A stretch of 64,000 bases of DNA from Vespula vulgaris (Eukaryota; Arthropoda; Insecta; Hymenoptera; Vespidae). Position numbers and translations under genes: made by a program. The notes under the pieces were generated by a model, which had not been told where the DNA came from, searched no databases, and saw only the letters and a list, made by a program, of their open reading frames with translations. Below, piece by piece: positions 23,947 through 36,226 of the stretch. Within the stretch, counting starts at the first letter, position 1, and every line of letters starts with the position of its first letter. The DNA lies in assembly GCF_905475345.1 (NCBI RefSeq), contig NC_066593.1, positions 3,105,774 to 3,169,773 on the forward strand. The letters run 5' to 3'.

Positions 23947-25703
23947 GCGTTGCGGCCATGAGAGAAAGAGCGAGAGAGAAAGAGAAAGAGAAAGAGAGGA
24001 GAGAGAGAGAAAGAGAATACTGCGGATGTAACGCAGCGAAGTAAAGCGGAGCTCGTACCGTATGCGATACAGCATTGCGGAACGCGCATCGTATCGTCGG
24101 CCGTGGCGATATATATTGCTTTCGAGTCGTGCGATGCAGCTGCAGTTGCGGCGAAGGTGCAACCCTTCCATCTCGTTCCATACAAACTCCCCTACCCCGA
24201 ACACATGTCCTCCCCTTTCCTAAACCCCCTTCCATCTTCTAAACTCTTTTCGCTAACCTTTTACCTCGTACCTGCTTGCTTGGCCCAAAACTCCAGAGAA
24301 GAGAATCGGCCGGTTTTCTCTTTCGAACGGTAAAGGACACGACTAAACCTCTTTCCTTACTCCACCCTTCCTCTCTTTTCCCTCTACCTTCCTCTTTCCC
24401 TTAACATGAACGAGACCTGACTACCGACAAGACGAGAGCTTAGGGATCACCGACTGCAATGCGACTACTATGTCGAATAGGATGGACGAAACAAATTCAG
24501 AGTCCCCGTGCTGCAATATAAAAAGATTGTAGATACACCTCTCTATATGATTTTAACTTTAGAGAAATCAGAGTTAGAGGTGATGTCTCGATTTTATATT
24601 TTTACACGTGGCTCTGTATCCTTTACGTATGTGTGTGTGTATGTATGTACGTATGTATGTATGTATGTACATGCAAATTTATACGAAAAGTAATAAAATG
24701 CGGTAATAAAAGTAAATGCATTAATAAACGTATGGTAGATACAGGATATTTATATCTATGCAGTTAAATACGTAATATTCAAAGTGTAAAAATTTTATCA
24801 TGCGAAGTATATTTAAAGATAAAGCGATTACTTTTTAATTCGCATTTTTTAATATCCAGCAAATTTCTAAAGAAACGGAAAGGTAATAATCAACCGTAAA
24901 CGATCTTGACGCGAACGTAAACACGTAACGCTTTAAACGCGTTGTCATACAACGTAGATACGAGCCGAACTGAACGTACCTACTACTCTGACGTATCGTA
25001 AATAATCTCTTACATCGGAGTTTGGATACTTCAGGCAAACTTTTAAACTCATCTCTCACCGCCCGAACAAGTATACCTATCCTATAAATCTTGGATTTAT
25101 ACGTCTTGTCTACTACCACGTGCAACCGGGCGCATCTCTTATTTCAGATCAAACCTGACTGAAAAAGCTTATCCGAGGGGGAGCACTAAATCAAATGATC
25201 TTTTTTTCTTTTCCTCTTTTTCTCTCGCTTCTCTACCTTTTCCTTTCTTTCTTTTTTTCTCTGTCTTAGTGTTAAAACGATTCTCACTAAACGTCGACGA
25301 TACACGCGTGAATAAACTTAGGCGTATGCAAATGTGTTCCCGCTGGTAGACTGGCAATTAAGCCCAAAGTACCGTTTGCATCTTTTATAAGTAAGCTCTA
25401 ACCACAGATCCGTGGAATAATCAGCGTACGATCACGATCGTGTGCTTTAAAAGCAACCGACTCGTCGACTCTATCCTTCCACGCCCCTCATCCCCACCCT
25501 TCTCCACCCCACCTCTCTTCTCTCATCTTCCACTAGCCCGCCCAACTCCACTCTTCTTCGCCATTCTCCATTCCCCGTACTCTCTAACCTGACAAAATGG
25601 AAGAACCCATTGCGATTTTGACTCGATACACGTAGTATACATATGTACGTACGTACTTATATACATACGTGCACGAATGCATTCGATGGTGTTTCTGTTT
25701 TAG

Positions 25704-25864
25704 GAGTGGGAGACGATTACCTAACCGTGTCTCTTAGGGACGGTGGTGTCGCCGTTGGGATGACTTTGGCCAAAGGGAGACTCGATCTACATATCAAACC
25801 AGCCAGAATCAGGTTCGACGACAACCAATGGCATAAAATCATCGTTCACAGGAAGGTTCAAGAG
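25704..25864 (+). CDS. Nrx-1: Neurexin-1 exon: LNS2, central strands
   Basis: This 161-nt exon continues LNS2: (G)VGDDYLTVSLRDGGVAVGM, TLAKGRLDLHIKPARIRF, DDNQWHKIIVHRKVQE. The DDNQWHKIIVHR motif is the usual LamG N-D-x-x-W-H-x-V-x-x-x-R signature, and G-x-G-D-D-Y-L-x-V-x-L-x-D-G-G is typical of neurexin LNS domains. The acceptor is ctgttttag at 25703. The donor is GAG then GTTCGT at 25865, which departs from the GTRAGT consensus, so it is probably weak. A strongly T-rich tract follows at 25883-25980. The exon enters in phase 1 and leaves in phase 0. The reading frame stays open only five codons past the donor before TAA, so unspliced readthrough would end the protein quickly. Confidence 0.95.
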
Positions 25865-26076
25865 GTTCGTTAATGGTTAATGTTTTCTTTTATTTTCTTT
25901 TTTTTTTTTTTTTCGTTTGTTTTTTCTATCTTCTTTTTTCTTTGTTTTACTTCTTTACTTTCTCTTTTATTTCTTTTGTTTTCTATGTAATTACTTTGTA
26001 CGTAAATCTTTAGGCATGCATGTTTCTATGTATACGTTGATATTGTATATACATAGCCATGTCGGATAGCATTGCA

Positions 26077-26116
26077 CACGTAATCCGAGTCTTTAGCTTA
26101 TCTTGAGGACAAATTA
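26077..26116 (+). repeat. Copy B of a 40-bp direct repeat
   Basis: 39 of 40 positions match 23907-23946 in the same orientation. It lies about 210 bp downstream of exon 25704-25864. Confidence 0.85.
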
Positions 26117-26142
26117 ACGGTCGAGATAGAGAATATTGCGAA

Positions 26143-26192
<50 letters not shown>

Positions 26193-27864
26193 ACACGCAG
26201 AGTGGACTGAAAGTTTCTACATGATTCGAATAGTTCGAGAATTCATCGATGACTTTTTTACAATCCGATGACTCTTTTTGTAGATTAATTTGAGCTAATT
26301 TTTTGTTTGACCAAGTGAAGAAGTAGTACTATTTAACAAAAGGAAAAAAAAAAGAAAAAGTGGGAAAACCATGTAGGTACTGCCATGTGACTCGCTTAGA
26401 AATTTTTGTCCGCATAAATCTTGAATACATCTAATATTATATACGTACGTAACACGCATACATATGTATAGAGATGCATCACATTTACATCGAGAGCTGG
26501 TTCGTTTGATAGATGGAAATTGGGATAAATTTTAATGCGGGCATCGTTGTCCTAAACTAAATAGATCGTCGAATGAACGTGACAGTAATATCGTTAGTGC
26601 GGTGGGTGTACACTGGTATTCATTGCGTATTACGTGCCACGAGGTAGGGTAACGTAATTATTTACGCATTGCTATCGCGAACCTCTAAAGCAGTTGCCAG
26701 TGTGGCTCACTGATCATCGGATTCTCCCTCTATCCTATCGATCGACTCTCTACGGCCCATCGTTGGGTTTTGATTTTGAACGAATCGGTCAGAATTGTCT
26801 GACGGCTGACTGTCTAATCATTTCGTAAACTATACTATACGATACAATAAGCAGAGGAATACGATATTATTCGTTGCTTAGAATAAGATTATACGAAACA
26901 GTGTTAATTCCTAACTATTCCCTTCCTTTTATTGACCAGAACGCATCGTGAACAATTATAGAGGAAAATCGTTAATTGATTCCCCATCCGGAATGGTATC
27001 TTCGTACTACTCTAGAGACGCTTAAATTTCGTGTATCTACGTCCATAGATAGAGGTAGATACATGGCTATATATATATACACATATATATGTATGTACCT
27101 ATCTGCATGTTTCCGTATGTACCAACATATATCTACACACATCGAACCGATTTCGAAGATTATGTCGCATCGAGATCAACTCGTTCGACGAGCGTGTGCT
27201 TAGGGAAATTATCCGATGCACCGTTACCTCGAACGCTAACTGGTCTATATGCTGGATACTAGGATCGACCTAATTCTCTTGCAAAACGCCTTCTCACACA
27301 TACATGCGACCCTTAAATCGTCCCTCCTAGTACAACATACTTTGATACATGTCACGTTTCACACACACACACATACACATATACACGTTGTAGATTCATT
27401 TAGCAAAGGATGAGTATCGAAGATATCAACTCTTCTTATAAGATCATCTTTTACTATCTACCCTCTACTATCTTCAAAGTATCTTACAAGAGCTTAGGAG
27501 ATTCGTTCCTTTCTATTCTTTGCTAACCCAAAGAATTATTGACGCGACGATTGTGTTCATTCCTGTTCGAGTGTATCACCAGAAAGAATATATCGAAAGT
27601 TCGCAAAAGCGATATTAGAAGAGCTTCGAGATTCTTTCTTACCACACTACCATTTGTTCCCCATTTTGTCCTACTTTCTTTTACGTGACTCGACAGACAA
27701 TATCAAAAGGGGAGAGACACAGTATTCGACTACGAAGGGTTAATTCGATGGTTCGAACCTCGTAAGCGAAAATAATCTCTATTTCTATCTGATCTTCCGC
27801 ATGGCGGACGAATGCGCCATTTTGTTTTTTGGTTCTTTACCATTGTACATACATATTGTACATC

Positions 27865-27914
<50 letters not shown>

Positions 27915-30016
27915 TTTTGCGATACACAAAGTTTTAATTAATTCATTTAAAAATGAATCCATTGAAATTATTTGACCTTAAATAAATTAATTAATACACC
28001 GCATAAAACTTTACGTAATGCATGAATAAATAATTCGTAGTAACAGAGGCTATCTATTCTATTATATATTTTATTTTACTACAAATTATAATACGTTGAC
28101 GCGATTTATATATAATATTTTAACATTAATCATAGCTGCTTTTTATGAAACAAAATTATCTCGGATATTTAAAATTTAAATCCATTTTGTTAACAGGATA
28201 GAAATTCTTAAATTTATAATAAAATAACAGTTTAACGAAAAAACTTTAATTATCGGGCATCTACTTCTTCATGAATAAAGTTCCTAAAAAAAAAAAAAAA
28301 AAGAAAAAAAAAGAAAAAACAAAAAACACAGAAAAAGAAAACACGATACACGAGAATTTATCGAATTTCAGATTCCTATCTTATCGATCAAGCACATTGT
28401 ATTTTTCGTGCACTTTAGAGTTTTTACTTCGCCTATCAAATTTTTTTATTTCCACGATGTACGATTTCAACACAGAATCGCTAACTTTTAAAAATGTTTT
28501 CGCGTAGATAGAATATATACATACATATATACATAGATGCGTATATATATATATTTTAGCACATGTGCATCAATCAATATATCGTTTTCCTATATACAAT
28601 ATTTTTTATGACATTCTATCAAATGACGTAACAGCATTCTAATATCATTAATTACGATCAATAATATACGTACTTTCGCATATGGAAATAATTATGGATC
28701 TCACGTAAAATTCCGTGATTGATTGAGAATTTGGTGAGAGGAAGAAAGAGAAGAAAAAAAAGAAAGGAAAAAACGAAAAAGAAAGGAAAAGAGAAGTTAC
28801 ATGATACCGCAAACAGTGTGTCGGACAGAGAACAGAATGCCTGGAAGGCATGGTAGGAAAGTTTGAACCCTCTGTCGAAAGTTTGACAGTTTCAATCTGT
28901 CTGATCGGTCCGTATGTACGTAGACAAGTTCACTTCTTCTTCCTTTCTCGCGTATAACTAGTTCAACGACCATCTCGCATATGCGTCTTCGATGCGTCTG
29001 TCATTGCATCGTGACTTCAAAATAATAACAAATTTTTTTTCTCTTACGATTAATAAAATATTGAACAATTCATTATCGTTAAGGACAGAGAATAAATGTC
29101 GTCTTATAATTCGTAATCTATCATGTATAATGTTGCTGTATAAATGTTAAAGATTATGATAAAAATGATCAATCAATTCGATCAAAAGTTCGCTTGTCGC
29201 GTTTTGACAACCCACTGTTATCTATATATCGGAACGTGTCCTCTACACACATGTGTGTATATTATATGCATATACACACATATATAATAATACATATATC
29301 GATTAAAAAGCTGTACTCACCACGTAGAAAGCTGCGTGTCTCACGCGATAATCTCGTCTCATTTTTATGATTGCAGTGGCGATTATAAGCGTGCATCGTG
29401 CAATGAAACGTGGAAATGATCGGTACACGCTTTCGTATATTTTCATAAACGAAAATAAACCTTTAAAACACAACGGGAATACATTGTCCGATTCGTTTTT
29501 TAGTTTTAGTCCACGACAATAAAATGAATTAATGAATAATCGACAGACTCGATAATATATATCTCATTGAGAAAGATCGATTAAAGAAGCGACCTACTTT
29601 GTCGTTGTAAATTTCGACCTTAAGGATCTATCGACCAAAACAAAGGAAAAGAAACAAAAACGTTTGAATTTCAATCTACGTTCATTAAATTTGGACCTTT
29701 TTTTTTTTAAGATCAAAACGCGTCAGAAATTTTCGAGAGTTTCTCAAACTACTATCTCCTTGTCCTTCGTTCACCAACCATCCTCTCTCTTATTTCTTTC
29801 TTTCGAATGGAGAACGTTCGATAGGACAAGGATTTTCAGCTTTGACGTTACCTTCTCGGAGCGACATTCGATAGGAGTAAAACCACGAGCTACTCGAAAA
29901 CGATCGAGGTCGAGGGAAATCTAACGCGAGTTACGACGGCAAGTTATTTGCTCGTCAAGGCGATTCGCCGAAGCTTCTAATCTTAGGGATGTAGGTAGTG
30001 CCCGTGACTGGAGTGT

Positions 30017-30082
30017 GTGGTTGGTCGGTTGGTCGGTTGGTCGGTTGGTTGGTTGGTTGATCCGTCTGTCGGTTGGTCGGTC
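30017..30082. repeat. GGTT/GGTC minisatellite
   Basis: Tandem GGTTGGTC and GGTT units with one interruption (CCGTCTGTC). Confidence 0.9.
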
Positions 30083-30469
30083 CGATTCAAAATCGTTCCT
30101 TTGATCGTTCCTATTTCACCTTCTCGTTTGATCCGCTGACGTTTTACCGCGGTTGCTCTGACTTCTGCTTTCGAACGTCGAACTAAACGTCAATGAGGAT
30201 CTTTCGATATTTCGCCGGAGGGAGGGTGCTGATGGGTGGATAGGTAGGTGGTAGGTTGAATGGAGGAGGATGAGAATGAGGAAGAGGATGAGGAGGATCG
30301 TTGTTCCACTTTCGAGACGTGTTTTATGATTGATGACTATATGTGAGAGGACTATGAGATCAGATCGGGATAATATCGAACCGGATCGTGCGAGTCTCAC
30401 AGGGAAGCTGAAATATCGGAAAATAAAAGAGGAGCTATCAGTTTGAGGAAAAATCCCATTAAAATATTG

Positions 30470-30476
<7 letters not shown>

Positions 30477-30519
<43 letters not shown>
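30477..30519. repeat. (CT)n microsatellite
   Basis: Pure CT alternation of about 43 bp. Confidence 0.94.
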
Positions 30520-30522
<3 letters not shown>

Positions 30523-31733
30523 CTTGATGCATATCTAGAGATCAGCAACGTTTTTCCATCGTTCCTTGATATCGAATGAGATTCAAGTAGTAAGAATAAG
30601 AAATAGATGAAGAAAACGAAAATGAAAGAAAAAAAAGAAGAATAAAAATAAAAATAAGAATAAGAAGAAAAATAAAAAGAAAAAGAAGAATAAAAATAAG
30701 AATAAGAATACGTAGGAGGAAGAAGAAGAAGCATCTTGTAAAGATTTTCACAAAGGATCTCTCGTATAAAGTCAAAGTATAAATTCGATCGTTCTTATCC
30801 CTTCCGATCGTATAACTGCGACAAACCCAGGCATTTATCCGAGAAAGAGTCCTCGAGGCATGGCCGATCTCTTTTTCCCTTTCGAAGAGAAAAATCTCCT
30901 CGAATTCTTTCCAACGATAGAACTTTGATTCGAGAAAGACTCTACGGAGTTTCTCCACTGAAAATTTCTCTTCGACTCGAGTCTTACTCCCGACTTTTCT
31001 ACGATGTATCTTTCGTATCACCCGCGGCAATACTTTCTCAGGGGGATGCATACTGCAACTACATACTATCCTTCCGTATACACTTACATGCTCACACGCT
31101 TATAATATTTATATGAGCACGCGTGCATAGTAGCAGGGACGGCTTTGCCCTTACTCGATCTCGCACTTTAATCAAAATTGCGTGCATCCGAGTACGTACA
31201 AGTCGCACGAACGAATTTTTTTTTTTCTCCCCTTTTTCTTATCTCTCATTCTTTTTTTATTTTTTCTCTTCCTCTATTTTTTATTATTTTTTATTATTTT
31301 CTTTTTCTGCATTTTTTCTTTTTTTTTTTTTTTTTTTTCTTTACTATATCTCGTTGCACTCACGTATATCACGTACCTGTATCTGTGGGATACACATTTA
31401 AATTCTGGATTTAGAAGAGAGGATAAAAAAAGTGGCCGCTACAGGAGATTGAATGTATAAACGGATTGTAGCTCAATATACACGAAAGAACTATAAGGGT
31501 ATTAAGCAAGGTCAAAAAGTCAAAAAGTTACTTCGATTTTTAAATGCGATTCTCATTTAATATTATGTTCATTAGTACGTATTTTACGCGGATGTTTTTA
31601 TATGCTTGGAAAATTTTATAATTTTGCGATTTGAACAGGTAGTGTACATGAAAAGCGTAAACAGGTTAACAAAAATTCAATGAGAAAATATTAACTCTTT
31701 CGAAATCAATTTATTAAAAATTAGCTAATCGAG

Positions 31734-31768
<35 letters not shown>

Positions 31769-32916
31769 GAACGAGGTTTGTATTATTACTTAATAACGCG
31801 ATCATTAAAATTGACCTTTCATCAAAATTACCGGAACAACCGCTTGATTACCTCGTTCGTACTAATTTCACTTATGATTGGTAAAAGGTTACCCCAGACG
31901 ACCTGGAACTATTTCCACAATGAACTCAGTTCGAAAAACACAGTCGTTTAAAAACGTCGAACATTATAAAGTTTTATGCTTTCTCATGGAAACAAGAATC
32001 GATTGAAACGTTGAAAGGCTAACAAATCAATTACGCAGATCGCGTTTGTGAAACGTTTTTTGAAATATCTTTTATCATTTTTTAATAGATTGAAATTAAA
32101 TTTGTTGATAAGCTTAAACGATAAAATATATGACAATAAATTCTCTTATAGACAATTAGTTGCATATACAAAATATATTAGAATGTATTGATTTATGAAA
32201 GTATACAATCACAAAGCACATTCGGATAAGATATTGTCGACGAACCGGTAAATATGGGAAGTAATAACAACGAAGAGATAATTTTAAATAGGTCAAAAGA
32301 GAGAGAGAAAGAGAAAGAGAGAAAGATAGACATAGAGAAACAGAGAATAGAATAGAGAGAGAGAGAGAGAGAGAGAGAGGAATCTCATGATTTTGCATAA
32401 GAGAACTTTCACGTTAACTCGGCGTTCGTCAACGAAGGTTACCACCAAGTGCGGCGCATTAAATTACAGCAATGCGTCCCGAGTAGGTTGGTTGGGTTTA
32501 GTCGAGTACGGGGGCTGATGTAAGCAGTCGGTACTTCCGCGAAACATGCAAATTCGGTTCTGCTTTGAACGTTTACTCTACCTCAACGTCGGCCAGGATT
32601 TCCGTTTGAAGGCCGAATTTTGTTGATCGGATCAAACTCGAAACATACGAGGACGTTCTAAGAAAAACGATGACGATAACGACGACGACGATAATAATAG
32701 TAATAATATTAACAACAATAACTGCAAAGACAACAATAATCAACATAATTCCTTAATCGATTTTTCTTAACTGGAACAATTTCCGTAATAGTAAATAAAA
32801 CTGGTACTAGCGAAGAGTGATGAGCGAAAGTGGGCGGAGACAATGAAGAGAGGGAGGGGGTGGTGATGGTGGTGGTAAAGAGGGGGTTATAGTAACGCTG
32901 GGTGAGGGAACGAGAG

Positions 32917-32946
32917 AGGAGGAGGAGGAGGAGGAGGAGGAGGAGG
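32917..32946. repeat. (GGA)n tract 1
   Basis: About nine to ten GGA units. GGA repeats can form G-quadruplexes in DNA or RNA. Confidence 0.92.
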
Positions 32947-33114
32947 TTGGGACTATGCGGAGAGAGAGAAGTGGAAGGTTAAAGGAATTTTTCAAAGGTC
33001 GAACTTGACGAGGAAGTTTTACGAGGAACGGACGCACGAGATGGCACAGTTCGATAGGGAATTCCTGGTATTCGCGAGTTTCCACGAGGCGAACGATGTC
33101 GTGAGCTTAAAGGT

Positions 33115-33143
33115 AGGAGGAGGAGGAGGAGGAGGAGGAGGAG
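33115..33143. repeat. (GGA)n tract 2
   Basis: About nine GGA units, followed by purine-rich DNA to 33200. Confidence 0.92.
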
Positions 33144-33485
33144 AAAGGATGGAAGGGAGAAAGACGAGGAAGAAGAGGAGAAAGAGGAGGAGGAGGAGAG
33201 CCTGAAAGTCCTGTCCGTTGGCGTAAAGTCGACTAGTTCCTATCGATGCATAGAAAAGTCGTAGCGACCTAACGGAACGACGACGAATCGAAATCTTGAT
33301 TTATAGTCAGGGTTCAACTATGTCTAGACCTCGATATATTTATATATGTATGTATATACGTGGGATGTCCTATAAACAGTTCCATTTACTATCGCAAAAC
33401 TTTGAATTCTACGAAATAAGTCGAGAGTTAAAAAATTTACAATCGAGCTATCGGTACTATTCTAGATTGTCTACCATAAGATGGA

Positions 33486-33486
<1 letters not shown>

Positions 33487-33545
<59 letters not shown>
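33487..33545. repeat. (AT)n microsatellite
   Basis: About 59 bp of pure TA alternation, the longest such run noted. Confidence 0.95.
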
Positions 33546-33549
<4 letters not shown>

Positions 33550-33644
33550 TGAGATATAGAGAGAATCTCTTTGTCTTTGTGTTTTACCTAGTCAGGTCTT
33601 ATAAATAAAACGAGATATCTTCCATTCTATTTTATGATATAATA

Positions 33645-33700
33645 TACTTACTTTCTTACTTACTTACTTACTTACTCACTTACCTACCTATCTACCTACG
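33645..33700. repeat. (ACTT)n and (ACCT)n tetranucleotide array
   Basis: CTTA units grade into CCTA and TCTA units. Confidence 0.85.
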
Positions 33701-36199
33701 TCTATATCTTCGCATAACTCTATTCTTTATTTAGACACGGTAAACGTTTACCATTGAATATTGTTCAAAGTCAAGGAATAAGGAATAATAATGAGAAAAT
33801 CTTATTCGACAATTTTGACAGACTTTCTTTTTCTAGTTAAAATAGCAGTATCGTTTTTATACAAATTTTAGCATCAATCACAAACGCTGAAAATATATAA
33901 CACTTTTCAAAAATATCCTTACCGGTATATCGTACAATATAATGTATATATATATATATAATATATAATATATATTATATATATATATATGTGTGTACAT
34001 TTTTCTCGTATACGACTACGAGCCGTTACTTCCGGTCGGCGAGCTTTTCATAGCGTAAATAAGAAAGCGAAAGAGGAGAAGGAAAAGAAGATAGAAAGAA
34101 GAAATAGATGAAAAAGAGAAGGAAGAAGAAGAAGAAGAACAAGAAATAGAAAAATGCAGAAGGCAAAAAAGAAGAGCACGTGCATACATACTATAGCGAT
34201 TCAGTGACATGCGAGGACTCTTCTTCCTTTCTCGCGTGTTCTCGAACGTACATACATTTCTTTGCTCTTCTCAACATTCTGAAAGAAAACGTAAGGAGAA
34301 CTGCTGGAGAATATTTCTTTTTTTTTACTCTGTGATATCGATCTACCGAGATAATTTTGAATAAAGCAATAGTACGTCCAACCGATAAGTTCTAATCTCA
34401 TTAGCCATCGATTCAATCCGCATACAATTACTGAACTGAATTCGATCTAATTCGATTCTAATCGAACGTTTGGATAAAAAAGAAAAAAAGAAAAAGAAAA
34501 GAAAAAAGAATAATACGATAAACGTGTCTCGCCTACGTTTTCATAAAATTATATATTCGCAGATAATCTTGGAATTATTAAGATTACTTTTACTAGATAT
34601 TATTTACATTTATTATCACACGTTTCTTTTTTCAAACAAATTATCGTAGATTTAATATTATCGAAAATCTTGTAATAAAATTAGCGCACAATTGACCGTC
34701 GTTGAATTCCTAATAAAGCACTATTTAAAGATAGTTATGGGGTGTACCCAGGGGTAATTAACTCCCGTTTATTTCCTAAAGCATTGAACGTATTAATCGA
34801 CATGCATACTCGTACATACATAGGTAATAATTTCGTGTCGTCGATCGTTTCGGTAGCCACAGTATTGACAGAATTATTCGAGGACCAAAGTTCATTGACT
34901 CGACGCCGTTAATAAGCTCATGCTTATGCAAGTCCATCGGCCTTCGTACTAAGCTCAGACTCCTATTAGGCAGATAGTAGATCGCAGGCAAACAACGAGG
35001 ACACCGGACTAACCTGCCGTGCTATTGACATCGGTCCCGTCCGAGTAGGTGCGCTACTCTGTTCTCTATTCTCATATCGGAAGCCTATCGAAAGCTTGTA
35101 AAGCGGAACGATCGTCCTATCGTCCTGTTTAAACCTAAATTTCCACTTAACACGAAAACTTCGATTTAACGAAAATACGATTAACATTGCACGTTATACG
35201 TAGCTAATATATATCAGCTGTTTAATGCAATAGCGGTGTAAGTCAATTTTTTGTTTTCTTCTTTCATCTACTTCGTTTAATAGCACATCTCGAAATGGTT
35301 AAACGTCATTCCGTTCCATGTTGTAACCAGTCTATAAGTCCATTTCATTAGTTTCTCATTAGATAGCTGGATCGAACTATTTACCGTTTACCGACAAACT
35401 GTTCGATGAATAATTGATCTAAGTCGAAGTAATAAAGAATTTAAATCATATCATGTATATCGATTTTTTAAGAAAAATGATATCATTACGTCGAGGTACA
35501 TGTACAAATTTACATTTAACGGGACTTTCGTTTCGTCTCTCGTTATAAATATATCGTCTGTTTCTTTCGACAGACCATTCATTTATCTCTGTCATTAAAA
35601 TTAACGTGGAACGTGAAATTTCGGTTGTCAATTAATGAAAAGAAAAGAAAGTCCTTCCGAGACAATTATCATTCAATTTCTATTCGAAAGTGACGTGAGA
35701 ATTAAACTTCGAATTCAAAGAAAGTAATGAGTTTTTATGGCCGATGAGTTGGAAGGGTTGGAAGGGACAAAGGGTGGTACGAGAATTCTTCGTGACTAAT
35801 TAGATGAATATATTAAGGAGGAAGAAAACGACTTTGGCTCGATGACTAGTAGTAGTAGTTGGTAAATAAAGTCTCTTTAATTGCTCTCCCTTTTACTTTC
35901 CTCTATTCTCTTTGAAACCTAATTATAACGTAGTGATTTTAAACATAGAAAATAATAACAACAAAAATAATAACATTAATAAGAGTAATAATAAGGATAA
36001 GAGAGTTTGCGAGTCGAATAAAATTTTTCAAATTAATATTACGAGTTCTCTTTCGTTCGCGCTTCAAGGCTCTTTTTATTTATTTCTTTCTTTTTTTTTT
36101 TCTTTTTTTTTTTTCTTCGAATAGATAAGAATCGCTTCGATAGAAATAAAATTCATACCATCGTACTCTCGATTGATTCTTTTTCGCTTTCTGTTTCAG

Positions 36200-36226
36200 A
36201 TCTCCTCAATCACTAGCTTCTGCAGG
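36200..36226 (+). CDS. Nrx-1: Neurexin-1 27-nt microexon in LNS2 (SS2-like)
   Basis: This exon encodes exactly nine residues, ISSITSFCR, and is phase 0 on both sides. The acceptor is tttctgtttcag ending at 36199 and the donor is GTAAGT at 36227, both strong. Joined to its neighbours it gives HRKVQE-ISSITSFCR-LSAIVDG, matching the contiguous sequence I recall for insect neurexin-1. The position, in LNS2 right after the W-H-x-x-x-x-x-R strand, is where vertebrate alpha-neurexins carry splice site SS2, whose insert also contains a cysteine. Skipping it gives VQE-LSA without a frameshift, so it is a good candidate for regulated inclusion. It lies alone between introns of 10.3 and 4.3 kb. It is far too short to be found by ordinary open-frame searches. 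Confidence 0.93.

Larger units (their letters stand above)
21511..25703 (+). other. Nrx-1: Nrx-1 intron within LNS2
   Basis: This 4.2 kb intron holds (CT)n at 21700-21735, purine-rich DNA at 21940-22040, (AT)n at 22278-22334, a diverged tandem duplication at about 22555-22930 that includes (TG)n at 22864-22887, purine-rich (GA/GAAA)n at 23480-23680, a GC- and CpG-richer stretch at 23850-24200 with one copy of a 40-bp direct repeat, and a C-rich stretch at 25470-25590. Open frames here are chance or repeat translations. Confidence 0.75.
25865..36199 (+). other. Nrx-1: Nrx-1 intron upstream of the 27-nt microexon
   Basis: This 10.3 kb intron begins with a weak donor and a T-rich tract. It holds copy B of the direct repeat (26077-26116), (AT)n at 26146-26183, 27869-27909 and 33487-33545, a GGTY minisatellite at 30017-30082, (CT)n at 30477-30519, purine-rich DNA at 30600-30735, a T-rich stretch at 31215-31345, two (GGA)n tracts at 32917-32946 and 33115-33143 around a short coding-like segment, (ACTT)n at 33645-33700, AT palindromes at 33940-33990 and a T-rich run at 36070-36120. 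No other exon is supported. Confidence 0.75.

Noticed and set aside
23735..24235. 166-codon minus-strand open frame
   Set aside because: It crosses GA repeats, the dispersed 40-bp repeat and an (AC)n array. The mixture of repeat translations has no domain pattern.
27748..27760. GGTTCGAACC, resembling a tRNA T-arm (B box)
   Set aside because: It is a palindrome. No A box, acceptor stem or anticodon arm can be built on either strand.
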